The notes under the pieces were generated by a model. The model was not told the DNA's origin. It worked only from the letters and a program-made list of their open reading frames with translations, and made no database searches. From positions 1-64,000 of the forward strand of contig NZ_JAELTP010000003.1 in NCBI RefSeq assembly GCF_016428915.1: a stretch of DNA of 64,000 nt. Direction: 5' to 3'. The position numbers and the translations under genes are program-made. The stretch comes from Pandoraea sp. ASV26. GTDB lineage: Bacteria; Pseudomonadota; Gammaproteobacteria; Burkholderiales; Burkholderiaceae. Positions within the stretch are counted from its first letter, which is position 1. The number at the start of each line of letters is the position of its first letter. Of this stretch, positions 1 through 7,630 are shown in pieces.

Positions 1-964
1 CTTCGGCGTGGTGACCAGCGTGCAGGGGCGCGGCATCGTGCCGGAAGATCATGCGGCCACGCTCGGCGCATTCAACATCCACCCGACGGTCGAGAAGTTT
101 TACAAGACCTGCGACGCGGTGCTCGTGGTCGGCTCGCGTTTGCGCGGCAATGAAACGCTCAAGTACAAGCTGGCGCTGCCGCGTCCGCTCTATCGGGTTG
201 ACGCCGATGGTCTGGCGGATAGCCGAGGGTATCGCAACGATCTGTTCGTTCAGGGCGACGCCGCAAGCGTGCTCAATGCACTGGCCGACCGTCTGCAAGG
301 ACGTCTCTCGATCGACCCGGCGTTCCATGCCGATCTCGCCGCCGCACGCGACGCCGCCGTCAAACAGGTGACGGAAGGCCTCGGGCCTTACCGTCAACTG
401 GTTGCGGCACTGCAAGGCGCGTTGGGCCGCGACTTCAACTGGGTGCGCGACGTCACGATCTCGAACAGCACGTGGGGCAACCGTCTGTTGAAGATCTTCT
501 CGCCGCGCGCTGGCGTGCACGCCTTGGGCGGCGGTATCGGTCAAGGCATGCAGATGGGGATCGGCGCGGCGCTCGCGGGTAACGCGAAGAAGACCGTGGC
601 CCTGTGCGGCGACGGTGGCCTGATGGTCAACGTGGGCGAACTCGCCACCGCAGTGCAGGAGAAGGCACCGGTCGTGATTCTGCTGATGAACGATCAATGC
701 TACGGCGTGATTCGCAACATTCAGGACGCGCAATACGGCGGCCGCCGTCACTACGTGCAACTCCATCAGCCGGACTTCGCCGCGTTCTGCGCGAGCCTGC
801 AACTCAAGCACGAGCGCATTACGAATATCGATCAGGCGGAGGGCGCGGTTGCCCGTGCCTTCGCGCACGACGGCCCGGTGCTGCTCGAAGTCGACATGCT
901 GTCGGTGGGCAGCTTCGCATCACACTTTGCCGGCCCGCCGGTTCGGGAGAGCGCAAATGCGTGA
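1..964 (+). CDS. ThDP-dependent decarboxylase/synthase, C-terminal part (5' truncated by window)
   Basis: The frame is open from the first bases of the window, so the N-terminal pyrimidine-binding domain lies outside. What remains is a middle domain of the acetolactate synthase/benzoylformate decarboxylase fold and a C-terminal ThDP-pyrophosphate domain. The cofactor motif is visible as [12 protein letters not shown] followed by LLMNDQCYG, which carries the metal-binding Asn. Family members decarboxylate or ligate 2-oxo acids. The next gene overlaps this one by 8 bases and an aldehyde dehydrogenase follows, so a 2-oxo-acid decarboxylase making an aldehyde is the likeliest role. True acetolactate synthase is less likely because no small subunit is adjacent. 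The substrate cannot be read from the sequence. Confidence 0.85.
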   Translation, partial: FGVVTSVQGRGIVPEDHAATLGAFNIHPTVEKFYKTCDAVLVVGSRLRGNETLKYKLALPRPLYRVDADGLADSRGYRNDLFVQGDAASVLNALADRLQGRLSIDPAFHADLAAARDAAVKQVTEGLGPYRQLVAALQGALGRDFNWVRDVTISNSTWGNRLLKIFSPRAGVHALGGGIGQGMQMGIGAALAGNAKKTVALCGDGGLMVNVGELATAVQEKAPVVILLMNDQCYGVIRNIQDAQYGGRRHYVQLHQPDFAAFCASLQLKHERITNIDQAEGAVARAFAHDGPVLLEVDMLSVGSFASHFAGPPVRESANA

Positions 965-1775
965 ATTGAACCACCGTCCCGTTGACGTCGCGCTGATCGG
1001 TTTTGGCGCCATTGGCTCCAAGGTCTACGAAGCGTGCGCGAGCGATCCGTACCTGCGCGTGGGCCACGTGATCGTGCCGGAAGACGCCGCCGAGCGCGTT
1101 CGCGGCTGTGTGCGCGCAGGCACCGAGGTGGTGTCGTCGGCGCAGGCCCTCTCCAGCCGTCCGGACTTCGTGCTCGAGTGCGCGGGGCACAGTGCGCTCT
1201 CGGGTCACGTCGTGCCGCTGCTCAAGTCGGGTATCGACTGCGCGGTGGCGTCGATCGGTGCGCTGTCCGACACCGAGTTGCTCGCCGCGCTCGAACAGGC
1301 CGCGAAGGACGGCGCGTCGACCGTCACGCTGCTCTCCGGGGCCATCGGCGGCATCGATGCGATTGCCGCCGCACGTGAAGGCGGTCTGGACGAAGTGCTC
1401 TACACCGGACGCAAGCCGCCGATGGGCTGGCAGGGCACGCCGGCCGAACAGGTCTGCGATCTGTCGGCGCTCACCACGGCGACTGTGATCTTCGAGGGCA
1501 GCGCCCGCGATGCCGCACGTCTGTATCCGAAGAACGCGAACGTGGCGGCCACCGTGGCCATCGCCGGTCTCGGGCTCGATGCAACGCGCGTGCGACTGAT
1601 CGCCGATCCCGCCACCACGCGCAACATCCATCACATTTGCGCACGCGGCGCATTCGGCGAGATGTCGCTGGAGATGTGCGGCAAGCCGTTGCCGGACAAC
1701 CCCAAGACGTCGGCACTCACCGCTTATTCCGCCATTCGCGCGCTGCGTAATCGCGTGGCGAACTGTGTGATCTAG
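957..1775 (+). CDS. nadX: Aspartate dehydrogenase-like NAD(P)-dependent amino acid dehydrogenase (NadX/DUF108 family)
   Basis: The 272-residue protein has an N-terminal Rossmann motif ([13 protein letters not shown], near residue 11). It also has the family blocks [12 protein letters not shown] and [13 protein letters not shown], and its length is normal for L-aspartate dehydrogenases. Known members convert L-aspartate to iminoaspartate or oxaloacetate with NAD(P). The ATG was chosen because it gives the Rossmann start and overlaps the upstream stop by 8 bases, which suggests translational coupling. Its place between a ThDP enzyme and an aldehyde dehydrogenase, rather than beside nadA/nadC, argues for a catabolic role. 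The true substrate may be another amino acid, so the symbol marks family only. Confidence 0.8.
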   Translation: MRELNHRPVDVALIGFGAIGSKVYEACASDPYLRVGHVIVPEDAAERVRGCVRAGTEVVSSAQALSSRPDFVLECAGHSALSGHVVPLLKSGIDCAVASIGALSDTELLAALEQAAKDGASTVTLLSGAIGGIDAIAAAREGGLDEVLYTGRKPPMGWQGTPAEQVCDLSALTTATVIFEGSARDAARLYPKNANVAATVAIAGLGLDATRVRLIADPATTRNIHHICARGAFGEMSLEMCGKPLPDNPKTSALTAYSAIRALRNRVANCVI

Positions 1776-1791
1776 CAGGACGAAACTCACC

Positions 1792-3288
1792 ATGAGCCAT
1801 CAAGATTTGCTGCAAGGGTTTTCGAGCGACATTCTGGTCGGCGGCGAATGGCGCGCCGGTACCGGCAAGCGCTATCAGAGTCTGTATCCGGCGGACGAGA
1901 GTGTGAACGCCGAGATTGCGGCGGCGGGTGCCGAGGATGCCGTGGAAGCCGTTGAAGCGGCCGACGCGGCGTGGCGTCGCGCCGACTGGGCGGGGCTCAA
2001 ACCGCATCAACGCGCCGCCGTGCTGCATCGTGTGGCCGACGGCATTACGCAACGCGCGGAAGCGCTCGCCCATCTGCAACGGCGCGACAACGGCAAGCCG
2101 ATCAGCGAGACGCGCGCGCTTGTCGCGAGTGCGGCGGGCACGTTCCGCTACTTCGCATCGTGCCTGGAGACGATCGAGGAAACGCTGACGCCGTCGCGTG
2201 GCGATTACCTGACGATGAGCGTGCACGAGCCGCTCGGCGTCGTGGCTGCCATCACGCCGTGGAATTCGCCGATTGCGTCAGACGCGCAGAAGCTCGCCCC
2301 GGCGCTCGCGGCAGGCAATGCCGTGGTGCTCAAGCCGGCCGAAGTCACGCCGCTCGCCTCGCTCGAACTGGGGCGCATCTGCGAAGCCGCCGGTGTGCCG
2401 CGCGGCGTGCTGTCGGTGCTGCCGGGCAAGGGCTCTGTCATCGGCGACATTCTGGTGCGCCATCCCAAGGTTAAGAAGGTCGCCTTCACGGGCGGCACCG
2501 AGGTCGGTCGCGGCATCGCGCGACTGGCGGCCGACAAGCTCATGCCGGTCTCGCTCGAACTCGGGGGCAAGTCGCCGACCATCGTGTTCGAAGACGCCGA
2601 CATCGATCACGCCGTGGCCGGTGTGCTCTACGGCATCTTCAGCTCGTCGGGCGAGTCTTGCATCGCCGGCTCGCGCCTGTTCGTCCACAAGGCGATCTTC
2701 GACACGTTTGTCGAGCGGCTCGTGGCAGGCGCGAAGCAGTTGCGCGTGGGCGATCCGCTACGCGAAGACACGCAGATGGGGCCGCTCGTCACATCGGCGC
2801 ATCGCGACTCCATCGAACGTTATGTCGCCATCGGACTGGAAGAGGGCGGTCGCGTGCTGTGCGGCGGCGAGCGTCCTGCGGGCGACGGCCGCGAGAAGGG
2901 CTACTTCTACCTGCCGACCATCATCGCAGGGCTGACGAATCAGGCCCGTATGGTGCAGGAAGAAATCTTCGGGCCGGTGCTGGCGGTACTGCCGTTCGAG
3001 AACGAAGACGATCTGTTGGCCGAGGCGAACGACAGCGTCTACGGATTGGCGGCCGGCATCTGGACACGCGACTACAAGCGCGCCTGGCGTGTGGGGCGTG
3101 CGCTCGAGACCGGCACCGTCTGGATCAATACCTACAAGCAGTTCTCGATCTCGACGCCGTTCGGCGGGTGGAAAGCGAGCGGCATGGGCCGCGAGAAGGG
3201 GCGTCTGGGCCTGCTGGAGTACACGAACCAGAAGAGCCTCTATTGGGGCATGAACGACAACCCGCTGGCTTGGGCGGGCCGGGTGTGA
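1792..3288 (+). CDS. NAD(P)-dependent aldehyde dehydrogenase
   Basis: This 498-residue protein is full length for the ALDH superfamily. It shows the cofactor region (ITPWNSP, KPAEVTP, FTGGTEVGR), the Glu motif LELGGKSP, and the catalytic cysteine in SSSGESCIAGSR at residue 290. EEIFGPVL lies further on. It oxidises an aldehyde to a carboxylic acid in the cytoplasm. It starts 16 bases after the preceding stop. The most economical reading is that it takes the aldehyde made by the upstream ThDP enzyme. The family is certain; the substrate is not, and betaine-aldehyde-like or semialdehyde-like specificities are all possible. Confidence 0.93.
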   Translation: MSHQDLLQGFSSDILVGGEWRAGTGKRYQSLYPADESVNAEIAAAGAEDAVEAVEAADAAWRRADWAGLKPHQRAAVLHRVADGITQRAEALAHLQRRDNGKPISETRALVASAAGTFRYFASCLETIEETLTPSRGDYLTMSVHEPLGVVAAITPWNSPIASDAQKLAPALAAGNAVVLKPAEVTPLASLELGRICEAAGVPRGVLSVLPGKGSVIGDILVRHPKVKKVAFTGGTEVGRGIARLAADKLMPVSLELGGKSPTIVFEDADIDHAVAGVLYGIFSSSGESCIAGSRLFVHKAIFDTFVERLVAGAKQLRVGDPLREDTQMGPLVTSAHRDSIERYVAIGLEEGGRVLCGGERPAGDGREKGYFYLPTIIAGLTNQARMVQEEIFGPVLAVLPFENEDDLLAEANDSVYGLAAGIWTRDYKRAWRVGRALETGTVWINTYKQFSISTPFGGWKASGMGREKGRLGLLEYTNQKSLYWGMNDNPLAWAGRV

Positions 3289-3311
3289 ACGACGGGTAGT
3301 GGCAATGCAAG

Positions 3312-3334
3312 CCGCGATGCACGGGGCATCGCGG
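3312..3334 (+). other. Intercistronic hairpin before the binding-protein gene
   Basis: A perfect 9-bp inverted repeat (CCGCGATGC / GCATCGCGG) with a 5-base loop sits in the 74-base gap between the aldehyde dehydrogenase and the periplasmic binding protein genes. No T-run follows, so it is not a classical terminator. Such hairpins often stabilise or separate mRNA segments, and binding proteins usually need higher expression than their neighbours. The structure is visible; the role is inferred. Confidence 0.45.
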
Positions 3335-3362
3335 TAATCCGATACTTGAGCGAGGCAGAAAT

Positions 3363-4385
3363 ATGTTGTCGATTTTCCGTGCATCGTTGGCGCGCCACGC
3401 GCGTCGAGCGGCTGGCCTGTGTGCCGTGGCCGCATTCACGAGTCTGGCGGGGCCGGTCATGGCCCAGCCGGCGACCCAGGCGACGACCCAGCAGATCACC
3501 TATCTGCTCCCGGCGCCGGCCAACCTGCCGGCCTTCGCGCCGCTGATGCTCGCCGAGAAGAAGGGGTACTACGCAGCCGAGGGGTTGTCGGTGCGCTGGC
3601 TGACCGTGCAGGGCGGTGCGGACGTCGGCAAGCAACTCGCCTCCGGTAACGGCGACCTCGGCGGCGGGCTTGGCGACACGCCGATTGTGCTGCGTCCGAA
3701 CGGCATTCCCATCAAGGGTGTGGCGTTGCTGGGCGGTCGCACGTTGCACCAGTTGGTCGTGCGCGATGACGCCAACATCAAATCGCCTGCCGATCTGAAG
3801 GGCAAGACGATCACCGTGCTGGCCTATCAGGACACCGGCTTCTACGCCACGCTCGGCCTGCTCGCTTCTGCCGGTCTCACGCGCAACGACGCACGCATTC
3901 AGGGCGCAGGCCCGGCCGGCGTGTGGCAGCAGGTTGCCACGGGCAAGGCGGAAGTGATGGTGGGCACGCCGGAGTGGGCGCAGAACATCGAAGACGCCGG
4001 GGTGAAGATCACCATGACGTCGACGGACAAGTATTTCCCGGGTATGGCGCAGGCGATTCTGGCGTCCGACAAGACCATCGCCGAGAAGCCGGAGATGATC
4101 CGCAAGTTCGTTCGCGCCACGATCAAGTCGGTGGCCGAGATCATGCGAGACCCGGCCGGCGCGGCCAAGGAGTACTGCGCGGCGGTGCCCGCTTACAAGG
4201 GTAAGGAAGCCGAGATCGAGAAGATCCTCACGTATTACGCCCGCAACGTCTATCCGGGCCAGCAGCGTCTGGGCGCGTTCGATCCGGCGCGCGTGACGAA
4301 GCTGCAAGACTTCTATGCGCAGGAAAAGGTCATCCGCGAGAAGTCGAACCCGGCCGACCTCTTCACCAATCAGTTCGTGCAATAA
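3363..4385 (+). CDS. ABC-type periplasmic substrate-binding protein (NMT1/SsuA/TauA-like)
   Basis: The 340-residue protein begins with an arginine-rich n-region and a hydrophobic core ending at VMA|Q (cleavage near residue 34), so it is predicted to be periplasmic. The mature part has the SsuA/THI5-like layout: LPAFAPLMLAEKKGYYAAEGL, then DLGGGLGDTP, then a conserved SPADLKGKTITV. Relatives bind nitrate, alkanesulfonates, taurine, aromatic sulfonates or pyrimidine precursors for import. No permease or ATPase gene accompanies it in the operon, so it must share a transporter encoded elsewhere or act as a sensor. Its position inside the catabolic operon suggests that it binds the pathway substrate. 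Confidence 0.88.
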   Translation: MLSIFRASLARHARRAAGLCAVAAFTSLAGPVMAQPATQATTQQITYLLPAPANLPAFAPLMLAEKKGYYAAEGLSVRWLTVQGGADVGKQLASGNGDLGGGLGDTPIVLRPNGIPIKGVALLGGRTLHQLVVRDDANIKSPADLKGKTITVLAYQDTGFYATLGLLASAGLTRNDARIQGAGPAGVWQQVATGKAEVMVGTPEWAQNIEDAGVKITMTSTDKYFPGMAQAILASDKTIAEKPEMIRKFVRATIKSVAEIMRDPAGAAKEYCAAVPAYKGKEAEIEKILTYYARNVYPGQQRLGAFDPARVTKLQDFYAQEKVIREKSNPADLFTNQFVQ

Positions 4386-4398
4386 GGCGGGACGACCC

Positions 4399-4761
4399 AT
4401 GAGCGAACCCACCCCGCGCTTAGCGGCTGCGACGGCTGCCGTCCACCCGGAGACGATGCTGCTCACGGTGTTCCTGCGTCATGACCAGTCGAACAATCTC
4501 GACGATTTTCAGGCGCGTCTGAAGGCGGCCGAATGGTGGGAGCGCTTTCCGCCGGCCGGCGTGAAGGTGGTGTCGTGGACGGTGGCGATGGGCTTTGGCC
4601 AGATCGTCACGCTGGAGCTGCCACCGCACTTGCTGCCGGTGGTCAACGTCGAACTGGAGCGCTCGGCGTGGGGCGTGTTCCGTACCGAATGCTATCCGAC
4701 TTATGACTTCGTACCCGTGCACGCGCGCATTCGTGAACGGGTTCGCAATGGAGGGAAATGA
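4399..4761 (+). CDS. Small uncharacterised protein of the Rieske oxygenase operon
   Basis: This 120-residue protein has no signal peptide and no cysteine-rich motif. I do not recognise a named family. After a variable N-terminus the pattern runs strand (TMLLTVFLRHD), helix (LDDFQARLKAAEWWERFP), strands (GVKVVSWTVAM, QIVTLELP), helix (LPVVNVELERSAW) and strand (FRTECYPTYDF). That resembles a ferredoxin-like or dimeric alpha/beta-barrel fold. The start follows the binding-protein stop by 13 bases and the stop overlaps the next start. Tight packing before the oxygenase suggests an accessory or small enzymatic role in the same pathway. Confidence 0.7.
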   Translation: MSEPTPRLAAATAAVHPETMLLTVFLRHDQSNNLDDFQARLKAAEWWERFPPAGVKVVSWTVAMGFGQIVTLELPPHLLPVVNVELERSAWGVFRTECYPTYDFVPVHARIRERVRNGGK

Positions 4762-4979
4762 TGGACCGTTATCTGGAACCGCATCAAGCGCGTCGTCATG
4801 AGCCGACGCAATACGAAAGCCTGCTGGGCGACGCCATCGAGCGCGCCTATGCCGCCGGTACGCACGATCTGGCGGGTCTGGTGGCCTATCTGAATCGCAC
4901 CGGGCCCGGGCCGCAGGAAGGTGACGTGTGGACCGAAGCGATCTACACCGCGCAGATCGCACGAATGGCCGAAGAGTAA
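4758..4979 (+). CDS. 73-residue protein, recombinase-like helix-turn-helix type
   Basis: A very small acidic protein (MMDRYLEPHQARRHEPTQYE...) whose start overlaps the preceding stop in an ATGATG context. The second ATG, one codon on, is equally possible. The second half (DLAGLVAYLNRTGPGPQEGDVWTEAIYTAQIARMAEE) reads as two helices like those of the recombinase HTH fold. From memory, proteins of this type are annotated next to Rieske oxygenase genes in several beta-proteobacteria. Nothing shows DNA binding here. It could be an oxygenase accessory subunit instead. It is certainly expressed with its neighbours if translated. Confidence 0.65.
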   Translation: MMDRYLEPHQARRHEPTQYESLLGDAIERAYAAGTHDLAGLVAYLNRTGPGPQEGDVWTEAIYTAQIARMAEE

Positions 4980-5044
4980 AAACATCACATAGCGCGATCG
5001 TTGCGTGCCGAGCGCGCGCAGCGACCGCGATGGAGAGGTTCCCC

Positions 5045-6076
5045 ATGACTACGCAACAGCCTGTTCTTACCGCCGACGCCATTCTCGAGCGCGGCCTGAA
5101 GCAACTCTGGTATCCGATTTGCCCGTCGCACATGATTGGCCGCGAGCCGGTCTCGCTGCGCCGTCTGGGCAAGAAGCTGGTGTTCTGGCGCGATCAGGAC
5201 AACAAGGTGCATGCGCTTGACGACCATTGCCCACACCGTGGCGCGCCGCTCTCGAAGGGCATCGTGATGGGTGACCGCATCGCATGCGGCTATCACGGCG
5301 TACAGGTGCGTAGCGATGGCACCGTCATGCGTGTGCCGGGCAGCCCGGGCTGCAAGCTCGAAGGCTCGCGCCCGACGCAGTCGTATCACATCGTCGAGCG
5401 CAACGATGCGATCTGGCTGTTCAACGCCACGCAGAACATCGACACGCCGCCGCCGCTTGTGTTGCCGGAAGAACTCGATGCTGACGGCGAATTCTCGTCG
5501 TTCCTGTGCTACACGGAGTGGAAGGGTGACTACCGGTATGTGCTCGACAACGTGATGGACCCGATGCACGGCACGTATCTGCACAAGCAGTCGCACTCGA
5601 TGGCCGAGGGCGACAATTCGGCCGCGTTCCGCATTCGCGACACCGAGCGCGGCTTCGTCTTCGAGAAGGAAGGCCAGCGCGACGTGAACTTCGACTGGAC
5701 CGAGTGGGCCGACACGGGCACGCACTGGATGCGTCTGGAGATTCCCTATCCGAAGACGGGTGGCCCCGGCGGTAATTTCGTGATCGTGGGCAGCTATACG
5801 CCCATCTCGCCGAAGCTCGCCGCCGTGTTTCACTGGCGTTGCCGCAAGCTCGCCGGCTGGCAGCGCGATACGTGGCGCTTCCTGTATCGCAATCGTCTCG
5901 AGGCACGTCACTGGGCGGTGCTGGAGCAGGATCGCGTGATGCTCGAAGACATGGAGCCGGATGCCAACCAGAACGAGCATCTCTATCAACACGACATGGG
6001 CATCGTGCGTCTGCGCCGCCATCTGAAGAATCTGGCGAAGGCGGAGCTCGAGCGCATGCAGACGGGCAAGGCGTAA
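5045..6076 (+). CDS. Rieske non-heme iron oxygenase, alpha subunit (vanillate O-demethylase/PDO type)
   Basis: The 343-residue protein carries a Rieske [2Fe-2S] site (Cys62, His64, Cys81, His84 in HCPHRG and CGYHG). A mononuclear iron site follows in NVMDPMHGTYLH (His175, His180). The size and lack of a beta-subunit gene fit the homomultimeric oxygenases such as vanillate O-demethylase. These use O2 and electrons from a reductase to hydroxylate or dealkylate aromatic substrates. The matching reductase gene lies two genes downstream. ATG at this position has GGAGAGG upstream; an in-frame ATG five codons earlier overlaps that ribosome-binding site and is less likely. The substrate is unknown. 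Confidence 0.93.
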   Translation: MTTQQPVLTADAILERGLKQLWYPICPSHMIGREPVSLRRLGKKLVFWRDQDNKVHALDDHCPHRGAPLSKGIVMGDRIACGYHGVQVRSDGTVMRVPGSPGCKLEGSRPTQSYHIVERNDAIWLFNATQNIDTPPPLVLPEELDADGEFSSFLCYTEWKGDYRYVLDNVMDPMHGTYLHKQSHSMAEGDNSAAFRIRDTERGFVFEKEGQRDVNFDWTEWADTGTHWMRLEIPYPKTGGPGGNFVIVGSYTPISPKLAAVFHWRCRKLAGWQRDTWRFLYRNRLEARHWAVLEQDRVMLEDMEPDANQNEHLYQHDMGIVRLRRHLKNLAKAELERMQTGKA

Positions 6077-6093
6077 GCCGCACGAGACGCTTC

Positions 6094-6540
6094 ATGGCAA
6101 TCGACCATCCCCTCAAGGCCGAGCGTATCCGTGCACCGGCCGTGCCCGATCCCGGCACGGCAACCTGGAGCCATGGCATTCGCTTCGGCAATGAAATTCT
6201 GATGTCGGGCATGACGGCACATCCGGCCACGCGAGATTCGCAGTCGCCGCTCACGACCTATGAGCAAACGCTCGTAGTACTCGGCAAGATCCGCGCGCTG
6301 GTCGAGGCGGGGGGCGGCAGTCTGGCGAACATCTACAAGCTGGTGGTGTACGTGACCGACATTGCCGACAAGGACGACGTTGGCCGCGCGCGGCGAGAGG
6401 TCTTTGCCGACGTGGCGGCGAACGGTGGCGCGTATCCCTGCTCGACGCTCGTGCAGGTGAGCGCTCTGGTGTTCCCGGAACTGCGCGTGGAGATCGAGGC
6501 GTTTGCGCGACTCGACATCGATATGTCCGCTGCTGGCTGA
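6094..6540 (+). CDS. RidA-family (YjgF/YER057c/UK114) enamine/imine deaminase-like protein
   Basis: The 148-residue protein has the RidA core: ATWSHGIRFGNEILMSGMTA, then LVEAGGGSLANIYKLVVYVTDI, then PCSTLVQVSALVFPELRVEIEAFA. The conserved Arg of canonical RidA (R105 in E. coli numbering) does not appear at its usual place near PCSTLVQV. It may therefore belong to a Rid subgroup other than RidA proper. Canonical members hydrolyse reactive imines or enamines released by PLP enzymes or amino-acid oxidases. The operon also encodes an aspartate-dehydrogenase-like enzyme, which makes an imine, so a functional link is attractive but unproved. It starts 17 bases after the oxygenase. Confidence 0.83.
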   Translation: MAIDHPLKAERIRAPAVPDPGTATWSHGIRFGNEILMSGMTAHPATRDSQSPLTTYEQTLVVLGKIRALVEAGGGSLANIYKLVVYVTDIADKDDVGRARREVFADVAANGGAYPCSTLVQVSALVFPELRVEIEAFARLDIDMSAAG

Positions 6541-6594
6541 CGTGGCGGACGTCATCAGAACAAAGCAACATCAGAGACATCAGAGAGCGTCGTT

Positions 6595-7596
6595 ATGAGC
6601 AAGTCAAACCTGTCGGCGATGGTGCGCACGCTTCGCTATGAAGCGGCGGGCATCATGAGCGTTGAACTCGTGCCTGCGGCGGGCAGCCGTGCACCGTTCC
6701 CCGGCTTCACGCCGGGGGCGCATATCGATCTGCATCTGCCGAGCGGACTGGTGCGCAGTTATTCGCTGGTGAACGCGCCGGGCGAGCAGGGGCAGCAGAA
6801 CCAGCAAAGCCAGCAGAGCCCGCAGAGCCGTTATGTGCTCGGCATTCTGGCCGATCCGAAAAGCCGCGGCGGCTCGCGTTTCATTCACGACAATTTCCGC
6901 GTGGGGATGACGCTGGAGATCTCCGAGCCGCGCAATCACTTCGTGCTCGACGAGTCTGCCGAACACACGGTGCTCATCGCGGGCGGCATCGGGGTGACGC
7001 CGATCCTCTGCATGTACCGGCGCCTGCGCGCGCTGGGCCGCAGCGTCAAGCTGATGTACTGCGCGCGCACCGCGCCACAGGCCGCTTTCGTCGACGAACT
7101 CGACGCGCTGGGTGGTGACATCACGTATCACTTCGACGATCAGCACGATGGCAAGCCGGCCTCGCTCGCCGATTTTCTGTCGGGGCAGCCCGCCGGGACG
7201 CACGCCTATTGCTGTGGCCCCGGCGTGATGCTCGATGCCTTTGAGGCGGCATGTGCCCAAGCCGGCATCACCAACGTTCATATCGAACGATTTGCGGCGG
7301 CTCCCGATGCGCCGGCACCGGCAACGTCCGAAGGCTATGTGGTCACGCTCGCGAAGTCAGGCAGGGAGATCGCCGTGCCGGCCGGCGCGACGTTGCTCGA
7401 CACCTTGCTTGCCGCCGGTATCGACGCCGAGCATAGCTGCATGGAAGGCGTGTGCGGCGCATGCGAGACGCGTGTCCTCGACGGCTGCCCCGATCATCGC
7501 GACTCGGTGCTGAGTGCATCCGAGCGTGCCGGGAATCAGGTCATGATGATTTGCGTGTCCGGTTGCAAGGGCGACCGTCTGACGCTGGATCTGTGA
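6595..7596 (+). CDS. Oxygenase reductase, PDR/VanB family (FMN, NAD and plant-type [2Fe-2S])
   Basis: The 333-residue protein has a flavin-binding barrel (GAHIDLHLPSGLVRSYSLVNAP), an NAD-binding domain (LIAGGIGVTPILCMYRRL ... YCCGPGVMLDAF) and a C-terminal ferredoxin with cysteines in HSCMEGVCGACETRVLDG plus a later MICVSGC. This is the phthalate dioxygenase reductase/VanB layout, and it would pass electrons from NADH to the Rieske subunit encoded just upstream. Between YSLVNAP and RYVLGIL there is a glutamine-rich insertion encoded by four 9-base repeats. The insertion falls in a surface loop before the strand that follows and probably does not destroy function. Confidence 0.93.
   Translation: MSKSNLSAMVRTLRYEAAGIMSVELVPAAGSRAPFPGFTPGAHIDLHLPSGLVRSYSLVNAPGEQGQQNQQSQQSPQSRYVLGILADPKSRGGSRFIHDNFRVGMTLEISEPRNHFVLDESAEHTVLIAGGIGVTPILCMYRRLRALGRSVKLMYCARTAPQAAFVDELDALGGDITYHFDDQHDGKPASLADFLSGQPAGTHAYCCGPGVMLDAFEAACAQAGITNVHIERFAAAPDAPAPATSEGYVVTLAKSGREIAVPAGATLLDTLLAAGIDAEHSCMEGVCGACETRVLDGCPDHRDSVLSASERAGNQVMMICVSGCKGDRLTLDL
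6793..6828 (+). repeat. Four 9-base tandem repeats inside the reductase gene
   Basis: Units are CAGCAGAAC, CAGCAAAGC, CAGCAGAGC and CCGCAGAGC. They encode QQN-QQS-QQS-PQS in a loop after YSLVNAP. The unit length is a multiple of three, so gain or loss of copies would keep the frame. Confidence 0.8.
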
Positions 7597-7630
7597 CCGC
7601 TTCGACTCCGAACCCTTACCCGAGACTGTC

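Noticed and set aside
5839-6076. Longer RidA frame starting inside the oxygenase gene
   Set aside because: The extra residues are out of frame with the oxygenase and not RidA-like; ATG at 6094 is used.
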